Positions 10,871 through 21,517 of a stretch of DNA of 37,481 nucleotides are shown piece after piece; position 1 is the first letter of the stretch; each line of letters begins with the position of its first letter. The DNA is from Jimgerdemannia flammicorona (lineage: Eukaryota > Mucoromycota > Endogonomycetes > Endogonales > Endogonaceae). Where the stretch lies: the NCBI GenBank assembly GCA_003990745.1, contig RBNI01000204.1, forward strand, positions 1 through 37,481, written 5' to 3'. The notes under the pieces were generated by a model that was not told where the DNA came from, did not search any database, and was given only the letters and a program-made list of their open reading frames with translations. The translations under genes and the position numbers were made by a program.

Positions 10871-12400
10871 AAGTCAAGAAGTTGGGGGAAATAGAAAGAG
10901 AAAGGAAGAATTTGAATCTATTAGAAGTGGAGTATTTACTAGTACAAGAAGGAGAAGATTATAATCAAAATGAATTCTCACTCAAGAAGGAACTCAAGAG
11001 GATACTCTATAAATTTGAGAATATACTAGCCACAGACTTCAAGGATATCAAGAGAAAGACTCTATATTACTATTATGATATAGTCATAGGAGACACCAAA
11101 CCAATATACCAAAAAGCAAGGCCAATTCTGCCAGCCTATTATGAATGGCTCAGAGAAGAAATCAATCAGATGGAAGAAGCTGATATCATCAAATAAACCA
11201 GCAGTCCTTGGGCTTCACCAGTCATATTGACCTTAAAAAAAGGAAGCAAACTAGGGGAATTTGCTTCAAGACTCTGCACCAATTACAAGAAGTTCAACTT
11301 AGCTACAAAGAAGGATTGCCAATCACTGCCCCTCATCAGTGACATCATCATAACTCTGGGAGATAAAGTACAGTATTACAGTATCTTGGATTTATACTCA
11401 GGGTTCTATCAAATTGGTCTCACTGAAGTAGCAAGTAAAAAATTGGCCTTTATCACTTCAGAAAGAACCTATGTCTATCTGTAAATACTATTTAAAATGT
11501 GCAATACACTAGTAAGCTTTCAGCAAATAAAGAATAAAATCTTCTGCTATAATATAGAAAGATAGATGATGGTTTATATAGATGATATAATCATCTATAG
11601 CAAGATAGCTGAAAAACATCTGCAGCACATCCAGTAGATAATAGAGAAGCTAAGATAGTATGGTCTTTATATTAAGCCCAAGAAGTATAAGTTTGCAGAA
11701 ATCAAGATTTCCTACCTTGATCACATTATCAATTAATATAGAATATATACAGACTCTCTCAATATTCAAGTAGTAGTAGTATATCCAAGGCTTACTACTG
11801 TCACTGAAGCCCAAGCCTTCATAGAACTTACCTCATACTACTGCAGATTTATTAGTGGATTCTCCAACATTATAAGCCCAATTTACAAACTCAACAAAAA
11901 GGATGTCAAGTTTCAATGGACTAGTAGACAACAGAAAGTATTTGATGAGCTCAAGATTAGGCTGACCCAAGCACCCATTCTTAGAAGACCTGATTGGACT
12001 CAAGAATTCATCCTGTAGACAGATATAAGTATCTAAGAACTAGGAGCTATCCTGGCTCAAAGGAAAGACAAAGTAGAATATATCATTATATATCTCAGCT
12101 GAAGAATCTGAGGAGCTGAAAAAGAGTATGAATCCTATAAGTTAGAATATCTTGCAGTTATCTGGACTATAGAGAAGTTCTACTACTATCTTGCAGGAAG
12201 ACACTTCACCATCCAGACAGATCACTCTACTCTTACTTGATAGCTAATTATTGGACAATCTAAAGAAATCTATATTAGATAGATTATAAAGTTATAAACC
12301 TATAATGTAACTATCATACACTACTCTGGAAGAACCAATATCAATGTAGATGCCCTCTTACAGATATTCTGAAGAACTTCTAACCAGTAAATTAACTATG
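10871..12400 (+). pseudogene. Gypsy-2 reverse transcriptase and RNase H
   Basis: Two open stretches (10882-11196 and 11227-11484) and continuing stop-interrupted sequence give a full Ty3/gypsy reverse transcriptase. The order is KARPILPAYYEWLREEINQM, SSPWASPVIL, CTNYKKFNLATKKDCQSLPL, YYSILDLYSGFYQI, MMVYIDDIIIYS (the YxDD box, about 11570-11600), then AFIELTSYYCRFISGFSNI. RNase H follows with TDISI, ELGAILAQRKDK, EYESYKLEYLAVIWTIEKF and FTIQTDHSTLT. Stops are mainly TAG or TGA at expected Gln and Arg codons. This is the best-preserved pol in the nest and makes the element assignment secure. Confidence 0.88.
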
Positions 12401-12429
12401 AATAAGGAACTCTACTAGAATTATCACCT

Positions 12430-13545
12430 ATCTGAGATAGCAAAAGATGCTCCAATATCTGGAAGAATGGATACAAATAATTATCAACAGAATATAGAAA
12501 CAATTTGAGACTAATAGAGAAATGCTGAAGAAAGAAAAACTACTAGTTATACTCAAATATAAAAAGGAGCAAGTAATGAAACCAGTATAGGAACTTAGCC
12601 ATCTAGGAGGAATAAATACATATGATAAAGCAAGAAGAACAATATGGTGGCTAGAAATAGAGAAAGATATCAGATGATTTGTCAAGACCTATAACAAATG
12701 TCAGAAATAGAAATAAGATCAACAAAATCAGACTCCAGTATCAGTACACATAGAACCAGTACCCTTTGTACATATCACAATAGATGTAATTGGCCCTCTA
12801 ATCTTTACATTAACTGACAATTAATATATTATTGTTATTGTAGACCTTTTTACAAAATAAATATAGGCAGGACCCCTGAAAAAAGCCAATACACAGTCAA
12901 TCACTGATTTTTTCCACAAAGAAATCATCTGTTAATTCAAGAACAGAATTTGTGAACCAGTTCTTTAGGATTCTCTATAAGAAGTACAAGATTCAGTATA
13001 TTTAGACTACAGCCTATCACTCTCAGGAAAATGGATAAATAGAAAGGACTAATAAGTCTCTCAAGAATATCATCACCAAGATCTATGATAGTTATGAAAA
13101 TTGGGATCACTATCTTTCAATAGTATTATCTGCTCTCTAAGATATCTAATTACAAAGTACTTATTTCACCCCTCAAGAGATACTGTTCAGAGAAGTGAGT
13201 TCTCAAGGAACCTTATTATTTAATAGAGATACTATAGAGAAATGCATAGATATTAAGATATGGAGACTATATCAAATCAGGAAGAAGGCCAAGGATTATA
13301 TAACCAAGATACAGATACTATAACAGAAAAATGTGGAAAAGATTCACAAGTCTCTAGAGATTATCAAGATAGGAGATAAAGTTCTGGTATATCAGAATAT
13401 AGTAAAAGCTTCATGGTCATGAAAATTGGAGCCTAAGTAGAATAGACTTTATCTTGTGCAAGATATAAAAGAAACTACCTTTTGGCTATAAAAACTCTCA
13501 GACATAATTATCCCTACTACTATATAACAAAACTAACTTAAGAAG
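12430..13545 (+). pseudogene. Gypsy-2 integrase
   Basis: The N-terminal zinc-binding region reads SHLGGINTYDKARRTIWWLE then YNKCQK, with one Cys changed to Tyr. The catalytic core is decayed but keeps YHSQENGxIERTNKSLKNII (near 13015-13070), the segment around the catalytic Glu. The C-terminal part reads GDKVLVYQN, SWSxKLEPK and RLYLVQDIKETTFWL, equivalent to the GPY/F module of Ty3/gypsy integrases. I do not see a clear chromodomain. Frameshifts and stops make it inactive. Confidence 0.75.
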
Positions 13546-13645
13546 TATTATAGCTAGTCAATAAAGTATTGTCACAGCCCTCAAGATTACTAGTCCTATA
13601 CAATAAGCTATAGAAAGTCAATAGTTTACTACTAAGTCACCCACA

Positions 13646-14040
13646 ATGAAGGAATTCTTTGACAGTATCCAAAGTATAGTACAGATACATCTGTCACAAA
13701 TTTCATACTTCAAGGCTTATCAGAATTAGACAGAACTTCAAGAATACTTCAAGTTAGGATAGCTACTAAATTTGCAGCTAGAGATGGGGAAAAAAGATTA
13801 GATTAGAGAGTGTCAGCTTTTCTATATTCAGATTATTATTATAAAATAAGTGCATAAGTTATTTAAGGAGGATGAGCCAGCCCTAGCTTATGTTCAGAAA
13901 GTGATTCCAGGAGACTTTGTATAAGTCAGAAGATATTATTGGAAGAATGTGATAATATAGATTGTACAGTTCAAGGAGATATAGCTTATGGAGGCTTGGG
14001 AGTTTGAGTGAATAAGATGTTTCAGAGATGATCTAAATTA
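13646..14040 (+). pseudogene. Gypsy-2 extra reading frame after integrase, function unknown
   Basis: From ATG 13646 one frame runs about 131 codons to a TAA at 14038-14040, just inside the 3' LTR. It opens MKEFFDSIQSIVQIHLSQIS and later reads HKLFKEDEPALAYVQKVIPG. It contains several TAG and two TAA codons plus one TGA, nearly all explicable as single C-to-T changes in CAG, CAA or CGA, and no frameshift. The amino-acid composition (Gln-rich, amphipathic stretches, aromatic-rich C-terminal half) is protein-like. I recognise no domain. It is separate from integrase, whose GPY/F end is near 13500. Confidence 0.45.
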
Positions 14041-14174
14041 AGAACATGAATCAAAGAAATAGATATTTGATTGTAGTATCTGAATCTGATTCACAAATAT
14101 AGTATAGCCTTATAAATAGCATTCATTTCACAAATATAGAAACTTTACAAATATAGAGATTCTATAGATATAGA
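14018..14174 (+). repeat. Gypsy-2 3' LTR, first part
   Basis: It starts TGTTTCAGAGATGATCT and follows the 5' LTR (7977 onwards) through the ACAAATATAGA repeats until the hAT begins at 14175. The last eight bases, GATATAGA (14167-14174), are the left copy of the hAT target-site duplication. Confidence 0.8.
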
Positions 14175-14280
14175 TAGTACTCTAAATGAGTCAATTTGAA
14201 TCAAATCTGGATTTAATTGTCATATGATAGTTTGATCTGAATCTCAAATCCAAAGGAATCCAAATTAACTCAGATTAATC

Positions 14281-14516
14281 TGAATCCACCCCATCTGAAT
14301 TGCCCCATCTCATCCAAATCACCCCATCCAAATCACTCCATCTAAATCACCATCTGAACCACTCAATCTGAATCACTCAATTCAAACCACTCAATTCAAA
14401 CCACTCAATCCAAATCACTCAATCTGAATCCTCCAATTCAAATCCTCTAATTCAAATCCTTCAATCTGAATTCTCATCCAAATCCTTCAACCAAATTCTC
14501 CAATCTGAATCCTCTA
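14281..14516 (+). repeat. 14-bp subterminal minisatellite at the hAT left end
   Basis: More than a dozen variants of ATCTGAATCACTCA or ATTCAAACCACTCA follow one another. Subterminal repeats of this kind are known transposase-binding sites in hAT elements; that role here is inference. An ATAC-rich microsatellite follows at 14517-14590. Confidence 0.7.
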
Positions 14517-14596
14517 CATGACTCATATACCAGACACATCCATATACAGAATACATATATATATAAACATACACATACATACATAAACACACAAAC

Positions 14597-17167
14597 ATGC
14601 AAATACAAATGTCAACAGATCAGTCTTCAACAGTTCACAGTACTGATGATGCTTCAAGTTAAATATCTCTGATATTTCCATACCTTCCATGCAATCCTCA
14701 CTCCAAAATCTGGCAATATTGTACTAAGATAGGAGATGATATTGTTTATAACTATTGCAGGTAAAAAATTAAGATGCACCTATTGATATAACTGATACTT
14801 TTGTTTGATACACACATAATACTATTTCATCCACCCCTATAAACTACACTAGTCAGAAGTTCAAAATGCTTGGGGGTATGACTTCAAACATATATCAATA
14901 CATAAAAGACAAGTACTCTGACAAAATCAAAAAGAACATAGAGACAAATAAAATCAACATCCAAGCTATAGTGGGTATGTTAATCTGATTGCCTGACCAT
15001 TTCTGTACCAATAACTCTATTTAATCAAAAATATTTAGCCATACTCTTTGGCAGAATTTCGAAATTAGCTCATATGCTAGATTGTGTGTACAGACCAGCC
15101 ATTCACAACCATCAAGAGTGATCAATTGCATAGCATCTTTGGCCTCCTTAAGCATGATTTATATTTGCCAAGTACTGATACTATTTATAAAGATGTCCTA
15201 GAGGCCTATAGGAAAGAGCATGACAATCTCTGTCAGATACTTTAGATAAAATAATAGTATGATCTTTGCAAGCTGAATTATATATATGTCTTTATAAAGA
15301 GCTCACCAATTTAACCTCACATTCAATAAGTAGAATTCAGTAGGTAAAATTTTATTTATAATTGACACATGGATATCCCACAATGCAAATTCATTTCTGG
15401 GCATTACTGGTCATTGGATTGACCTCAATTAGCAGCTTAAATCTCTCACCCTTGACTTCATCAAACTTGCTGGCCCTCATTTTGGAGAAAATATTGCAGA
15501 TGTTTTTATTAGTTATATCTGAGAGCTTAGGATCACAACCAAGGTAAAAAAGGAGGGCTTGCTATCAGATCAGCATTTCAAGAGAGATTCTAAAATAAAC
15601 AGATTTTATTGGTTATTTATTTTCACATAAATGGGCTGACTGAATATTTCAAGTATAGATTTTGACCATTATAATGGACAATGCTACAAATAACTCAACA
15701 TTTTTTGAAGTTTTAGTGGGTAGCCTCAAACAGGAAAATGTGGCCTTCAGTACAGAAAGCTACTGTATGTGATGCCAGGCCCACATACTAAATCTCACTG
15801 TTCAGGACTATCTTATATATGTAGACAAAACACCAAAGAGAGGAGGGGCTCAGAGAATAGTTTCCAAGCTATGCAAATTGGTTATATTGGTCTGATCATC
15901 TCTACAACAATAAGACAAATTTACTGTATAGTGTAGAGCAATCAGTTTAGCCCTAAAGGAGCTGATATTGGACATCTGTATATGTTGGAACTCAACATTT
16001 ACAATGATCCAGCATGCACTGGAGTTTGCTGTAGTATGTATTCTATTTATTTCAGTTGGCTGAAGCAACTTATTTCAGATGATTGAGAATTTTGTTTTTT
16101 TCTTAGTAAAAAAAAAAAATGATTGCTATCAATAAGGAAATACAGGGCAAGGCACTAGGTGAGTGAGTGGGATGTACTTCAGAATGTGGTCAGAGTTTTG
16201 GAAGTAAGTGGTGATTGCTCTAGCCCCATACTTGTTTTGTCTGCCTCTACACAATGTAACACCTCACTGCACATAACTGCCAGTGTTTTGATGATTATAC
16301 AAAGGATATAGTCAAACAAACGACTCTGACAATAAGCTCTGCAATACCAGTATACAATCTTTTGATTGACCAGTTAGAGGACAAGCTCAAGAACAGACTG
16401 GAGGGTTGTGGTGATTTGTAGTTAAGCCTGGATCAGAGAGATGCTGTGGAGGTTGCTCTAAGTAAGCTCAGAAAATACTACTCCAAAACAGATGCTGCCA
16501 TATACTCATATGTTGGCATATAGCTATTGCCCCTTTCAAAACAGAAAAACTCCTGCAAAAGCTCACTCTCTTTCTCTGAACAGTGCTGGACCTTTGCTTA
16601 AAGCTATAATACCATAAATATCAGGGCTGGGAGTAGCACTTCATTAAGGAAACCAAGCAGGCTGTAATTAAAATGTACTGGAAAAACTATGCACTATCAC
16701 AAGGTTCCAGCTGAAGTCCAGACAAATATGCCAAGGGATCCTTCCTGTCCCACATTTATTTCAGTAGAAAGAGAAAGAGGGAGCTGTCAGTGGAAGAGCT
16801 GCTGTCAATAGATGAACTCACCATTTACCTCACCAGTGACTGTATGATCCTGCTGGAGGATGCAGAGGTGCTCAACTGGTGAAAGGTGGGTTGTCAGGCA
16901 GACAGTTGGTCGCATTGGACTAATTTAATCCTCCAACCTAACCACTGCTCTACCTACTGGGGTGTGCAGTCACAGCTATATCAAATGGACTTCCCCAGCC
17001 TGTGTGGTATGGCTTGAGACTATCTGGCAATTCCTGCCACCAGTGCTCCCATTGAGCAGGTGTTCTCAGGTGGGGTGGATCTCATTGCCCCTAAGATGTG
17101 TATACTGAATGCTAAGACAATTCAGGCATATATGTGTCTGAAATCTTGGTGGGGCTTGGGCCACTAA
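14597..17167 (+). pseudogene. hAT transposase (BED finger to C-terminal dimerisation domain)
   Basis: ATG 14597 starts a Ser/Thr-rich leader. Next comes SKIWQYCTKIGDDIVYNYC (about 14700-14760), the start of a BED-type zinc finger. The RNase H-like core is seen as IDTWISHNANSFLGITGHWI (15361 onwards), then LDFIKLAGPHFGENIADVFI, and CQAHILNLTVQDYLIYV (about 15775-15825). The C-terminal dimerisation domain reads MDFPSLCGMA, DYLAIPATSAPIEQVFSGG and AYMCLKSWWGLGH, ending at a TAA at 17165-17167. Stops such as TAG and TGA at expected Trp, Gln or Arg codons and at least one frameshift show it is inactive. At about 857 codons it is a plausible full-length fungal hAT transposase. Confidence 0.85.
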
Positions 17168-17295
17168 AGTTCAGTGGGTTCTGGGATATGTAGATAAGTT
17201 ATTTGGCCTTGTAAAATAAAAAGGAAAAAAAACCTAGACTCAGCCCAGAGTTTGTAGCCCAAGTAGAACAGCAGTCAGTAGGGTTGGTGGCAGCA

Positions 17296-17690
17296 GAGGG
17301 AGCAAGCAAAATTTGTGACCCTCTGCCAGCAGCAAGGGGCAGCCCCATGCTGTGAGTGTCTGGGTCGGTGGGCAGAGTCAGTGGGCACAGGGCTGGTGGA
17401 CATAGGGCTTGTGGGCTTGGGGTCAGTGGAGAGAGCATGCAAAATTTGCAGCCCTCTGTCAGTAGCAAGGGGTAGCCCCAAGTGTCCAGGACTGGGGGGT
17501 AGGCAGAAGGGGCAGGGGTAGGTGGAGGGAGTGTACAAAATTTTCATCTCTCCACCAGCAGCTTGGGGCAATCCCAAGCAGCCTGTACCCAGGCTGGGGG
17601 TTGGTGGGGTGGTGGAGGAAGTGTGCAAAATTTGTGGCCCTCCACTAGCAGCAAAGGGGCAACCCCAAGCTGCCAAGAAGTCTGAGTTGG
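17296..17690 (+). repeat. GC-rich tandem repeat of 90-133 bp, four units, inside the hAT
   Basis: Units start at 17296, 17429, 17525 and 17615. Each opens GAGRGAGYRWRCAAAATTT and continues into CCCTC, CAGCAGCAAGGGGCA and CCCCA, then a variable tail. Open frames on both strands here are by-products of the repeats, so I do not call a gene. Confidence 0.75.
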
Positions 17691-17769
17691 AGGGTGCTTC
17701 TGGTGGTTGGAGAGTGCTTCTGGCAGTCGGAGGGTACTTCTGGTGGTTGGAGGGTGCCTCTGGCAGTCG
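17689..17769 (+). repeat. 20-bp tandem repeat, four units (ABAB)
   Basis: The unit GGAGGGTGCTTCTGGTGGTT alternates with GGAGAGTGCTTCTGGCAGTC, giving a 40-bp higher-order period. It follows directly on the larger array. Confidence 0.8.
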
Positions 17770-17893
17770 AAGTCCCCCACAGATTCAGACCCCATCACTG
17801 GTTTGGATCCCACAGACACCTTGGCCCTACACTGCAGTGCCATACCAGCAGCACCACAGAGCAGGGCCAAGAGGCCAGTAGGGCTCAGCATAA

Positions 17894-18411
17894 TGGCTAA
17901 ACTAGTACTACAGAAGAGGCGCCTGGCTGCCAGCCCAATCCCCTACAAAAGACTGCCCAACCCCCTACAAAAGACTGCCCAACCCTTACAAAAACTGCTC
18001 CACCTGCCAGTCCCAGGCCTTGATGAGCCTGTCATCTATTGTGAGTGTAATAACTGTTGTGTCCAAGCTCTCCTCAAAGGTGATGATGCTGTGGTGGTTG
18101 TGTGGTTGAAATAGGATAGCTGTGTTGGCCACAAACAGGACTCCAAAACTATAGATGAGATTATACCAGACTCTGCCACTATCCTCTCAGGTTGGGCCCT
18201 TCTTTTCCAGAATGTAAAACATTACTGAGGTGATGTTGTTATCTGTGTACATGGGCAGAGAAATATTGTACCCAATATATCCTAATGTGATACAAGCATA
18301 CAGTTGGGTGAACTCTTGGCCCAAGACCTCATACTGCCAGGCTGTACTGGTGGATGCCTGCCCTTGGTCCAGCCCTGGGAGCCCCAGCTTAGAAACCTGT
18401 CAAAATAGATA
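17894..18411 (+). pseudogene. Unrecognised reading frame in the hAT cargo region
   Basis: A plus-strand frame begins MAKLVLQKRRLAASPIPYKR and passes through a 22-23 bp repeat (CCCTACAAAAGACTGCCCAA, three units, about 17941-18003). It then continues as PGLDEPVIYCECNNC, LLKGDDAVVVVWL and, after stops, LGELLAQDLILPGC. Three stops (TAG, TGA, TAA) interrupt it. I do not recognise it. It could be a captured gene fragment, the relic of another element nested in the hAT, or chance. Confidence 0.25.
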
Positions 18412-18779
18412 GTATCTGGTCAGTCCTTTTTGCATATAGGGGAGTAGAAAACCCCTGGGCCACAGAAACCCCCTGGGCTGCAGCACCAAAAAAGCAGAGC
18501 TCCTCACCTCATATGGTATGCTAAATTGCACTAAGAATATACATATAGCTGTGCCGAGATCACCACTAAGCTGGTCTGCCATATACTCTACCAATCTGCT
18601 CAAAGAACCCCAGATCATAGCCACTATTACCACACAGACTATATTATGCTCACATGTAGTTTTCTCTTTAACAGAACTTCTAAAGTTCCTGTAGGGATAC
18701 AGAATCTTGTACATTCCTGGAATTGTATCAAAAAGTGTATGTTGGCAAAGAGAGTGATTATCTGGGAAGAAAAAAAAAA

Positions 18780-19136
18780 GTGAAATGAGTGTGGGGAGAT
18801 TTTAGATCTCCAGAACCCACTCTTCGCCAGTGTTGTAGTATATCCAATTCCCATCCAAACCCCCCCTCCTTGCTTTTTACACTCCCTCTTTCCTGCTATC
18901 TGATATTTGATATAATCCTTATAAACCTCATTGATGTAGCAGTGAAGCTCATCACTATAGAGATTCTTTACCACCATTATAACCACCTCTCCATGATTGT
19001 TAATAATGATATGATTCTCTTTGTCATTAATTACTCTTGCTGGCCAATGGACCTCTTGGTTGAGAATGATTGGCTCTGATTCGAATATAGACTCCCAAGC
19101 CTTAATAATGATGCTGGTACTGCTCATGCTGAACAT
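18780..19136 (-). pseudogene. Unrecognised minus-strand reading frame in the hAT cargo region
   Basis: From ATG 19136 the frame gives MFSMSSTSIIIKAWESIFES, then ILNQEVHWPARVINDKENHI, and later DELHCYINEVYKDYIKYQIA. It remains open to 18639, although the Phe-rich stretch after about 18780 looks intronic (a pyrimidine tract ending CCCAG and a later TTCCAG). The sequence is protein-like and stop-free over about 120 codons, unusual in this decayed neighbourhood. No domain is recognised. A captured host exon is possible but unproven. Confidence 0.3.
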
Positions 19137-19257
19137 CTTGCCCTCAAATTTCTCTATTTGATCAGATGCTAGATGTGGTTGAACTCAGGTAACTTTGAAC
19201 TCTCCTTTCCAATAGAACTGAGCTCTGATCTGAGGGGCCAAGATAAGTATATAGATG

Positions 19258-19317
19258 GATTGCATGCAGATAGGTTGTATGCAGACAGATTGTATGTGGA
19301 CAGGTTGCATGTAGGTA
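19258..19317 (+). repeat. 15-bp tandem repeat, four units
   Basis: The units GATTGCATGCAGATA, GGTTGTATGCAGACA, GATTGTATGTGGACA and GGTTGCATGTAGGTA are exactly contiguous. Confidence 0.75.
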
Positions 19318-20007
19318 TCATGTGGGAGTTTTTAAGAGAGACCACATAAAAATGAAGTTAAATAAAACACAGAGATGGGTATTTTCAGAAAAGAGCATGT
19401 GTGAGTGAGTTGAATACCAATGAGTTATATACTGATAAGTTGTATAAGAATTGCTCATAAAGGCTTACTTCTGTTCCTTTTTAGACCTCTACTATGTGAT
19501 ACATTAACTCAACAGCTCAGCCACCAAAGGCATGCCCCACAACATCCTCCTGCCTTTCTTCATCTTGATCAGATATTGTGAATAAAGTCAGCAGATCTTG
19601 CCATAGAGCTATATATCCTAAGAAAAGCATGAGGTGAATTGAGTCATGCTGGAAGGAATTTAAACAAGTAGTAGCAGAAAAAGAACAATCTACATCTACT
19701 ATCAGCTACTCTAAAAAGGCTGCCACATATATAGCTGTGAGGTCTGTGAATTCTGAGGTCCAAAGGGCTGTCATAAGTTGTTGACAGAATTCTCCCTCAT
19801 CCCTGCCATTACCATTGTCACCACTACCACTCTTGATGAGCAGCTTGTGTACTGCCCATATGAGAAAGAATCTAACATTATTAGCAGAGAGTGCATTTCC
19901 ACCTTGAATTCTCTCTCTTTTGATAATTATTACAGAGTAAAAAATTGAGTAGACTAACCAATGTATGGATTAAGAGCTGCTGTTTTGTTTGCTCATAATG
20001 TGGTAGG

Positions 20008-20240
20008 AAAGAAAAAGTATAAAGAAAAAGAACAAAGAAAGGACAAAAGAAGAGAAGGAACAAAAGAAAGAGTAATGTTACTAAAAGTGTAGCAGGAAAA
20101 AAAAAAGAGCAAAAAATGAACAAAAGAAAGAGTGATGTCACTAAAGATTTTGTGTGATCAATCTAGATAGATCAATCCAGATGGATCAATCCAGATGGAT
20201 CAATCTGGATCAATCTAGATCAATCCAGATCAGATCATAA
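20008..20240 (+). repeat. Purine tract, duplicated 27-mer and GATCAATCCAGATG array at the hAT right end
   Basis: An A/G-rich tract (about 20008-20130) contains two near-identical 27-bp segments about 60 bp apart, each with AACAAAAGAAAGAGTRATGT. From 20157 a 14-bp word, GATCAATCCAGATG, is repeated with variants up to about 20240. This is the right-end counterpart of the left subterminal array. Confidence 0.65.
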
Positions 20241-20325
20241 GACTAATCTAAGTTAATTCAAATCCATCACATGACAAATCTGATTCAAATCTCATCTAGA
20301 TAAATTGCATCCATTCAGAGCACTA

Positions 20326-20650
20326 GATGTAGAATCTTAATAATTATAGAGATTTCACAGATATAGAGGATCTATACTTATAGAAAATAACTTAGGGAAA
20401 ACATAGTCATAACTTAGCCACCTTATAACTAGTAAATTTATATAAATATCTCAGTATTTAGAGTAAATAAACCTCAGATTGAAATAGTTCAAAGCAAAGA
20501 GAAAGTAAAGGAACTAATAAGCCTGTGAGCAGATATACTTCAAACTCATCCACCCCTATATCCCAAAGACTCTGTAGCATCAAAGAAGATCAAGTTTTTA
20601 AGATACAGAAATCTTATGTACTTATACAGATATATGTCTGCTATGTTATA
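20326..20650 (+). repeat. Gypsy-2 3' LTR, second part
   Basis: It begins with the right TSD copy GATGTAGA (20326-20333) and follows the 5' LTR from about 8090 to its end (…TTATA at 20650). It is followed by CTAG, the probable right TSD of gypsy-2. Confidence 0.8.
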
Positions 20651-21517
20651 CTAGCTAGCAACTATAATTATATAAAATACTTCAGTAATAAGAGTGAATA
20701 AACCTCAGTTTAAAAAGTTTCAAAGCAAAAGATAAGTCTGTCTACTATACTTCAAGAGTTATACCAACTAAAGCCACTTGATCTAAAAAGAATTACAATA
20801 CTTGGGAGAAATATCTGCTCTATAGCTACTACTTAAGAGATTGTGAGTTTTCAATTTACACTTCAGTCTGCTTTCTAATATAAAGAAGAGTCTAAAATTC
20901 ACATTAAAAGTAAGAGAACTTAATATCTGATTTTACTCCAGTCACTTTTCAATACAAAGAAGAGAAGATCTGATTTGATATACTTATCAGACTAAGCTTG
21001 AAGAACTTGAGAAATTCTGTTATATTTTTGGTCTACTTACCAGATAAAGTCTGAAAGAACTTAGCTACTATCTGAGACATCTGTCAGATTTTTTCAAAAC
21101 ACAACAAAGTCAGTTTAATAGATATATCTTCACAGTGAACCTGTTTATATAAATGAGGCAGTCACCTGACATAATTTTGCTAAGTTAAGAGAGACATCTG
21201 CACTCTTTTTTGAAAATCAGCTATATTAAGAAAATCTGCCAAATTGTCCATATACATATAAGAACCAATCCTACTAAGGAGATTAGGAAATTACCATATT
21301 ATACAAATCTATATTATTCAAGAAGTCTGCACATTATGCAGAACTGCACCTAATAAGGAAATTACCAAAATCATCTGCATTATATAAACCAGAGAACTCA
21401 CACTTTTGGAAAACAACTGAATATTTTATTACTTTTTGACAAAGTAACTGGGGACTCAAGCCAATCTACATAGCCACCCAACCTTGTAATTTGCCTCCAT
21501 TGAGCTGGTACATTACA
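20651..21517 (-). repeat. LTR1b, 5' part (minus orientation)
   Basis: Reversed, it starts TGTAATGTACC and shares CAGTTACTTTGTCAAAA, TATCTGGYAAGTRRACC and ACTGAGGTTTATTC with the solo LTR at 3791-4924. It is much more AT-rich, without CpG, so it is an older copy. Gypsy-2 inserted into it between 7976 and 20651. Confidence 0.7.

Larger units (their letters stand above)
14175..20325 (+). mobile_element. hAT DNA transposon, 6151 bp, TIR TAGTRCTCTRAATG, 8-bp TSD
   Basis: The left end is TAGTACTCTAAATG and the reversed right end is TAGTGCTCTGAATG. The flanks are GATATAGA (14167-14174) and GATGTAGA (20326-20333), an 8-bp duplication with one transition, the size typical of hAT. The element lies inside the 3' LTR of gypsy-2, whose remainder resumes at once on the right. 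The transposase pseudogene occupies the left half (14597-17167). The right half is about 3 kb of non-transposase DNA with several minisatellites. Subterminal arrays of about 14 bp occur near both ends. A handful of CG dinucleotides persist, against almost none in gypsy-2, consistent with a later arrival. Confidence 0.85.
7977..20650 (+). mobile_element. Gypsy-2: dUTPase-bearing Ty3/gypsy retrotransposon, interrupted by a hAT
   Basis: A nearly complete but mutated element: 5' LTR (7977-8414), gag, protease, dUTPase, reverse transcriptase/RNase H, integrase, an extra reading frame, then a 3' LTR starting 14018 that is cut by the hAT at 14175-20325 and completed at 20326-20650. Without the hAT the element is about 6.5 kb, normal for Ty3/gypsy. 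Flanks are TTAG (7973-7976) and CTAG (20651-20654), a 4-bp TSD with one transition, and the flanking sequence on both sides is LTR1b. I found essentially no CpG, and many stops are TAG at expected Gln codons, so it is inactive. Confidence 0.8.

Noticed and set aside
17199..17900. Overlapping frames of 89-135 codons on both strands
   Set aside because: They all arise from the GC-rich tandem repeats inside the hAT; codon content differs by frame and none looks conserved.
19881..20141. Phe/Leu-rich minus-strand frame resembling a membrane protein
   Set aside because: It is the reverse of a purine (A/G) tract, which encodes Phe and Leu runs by composition alone.
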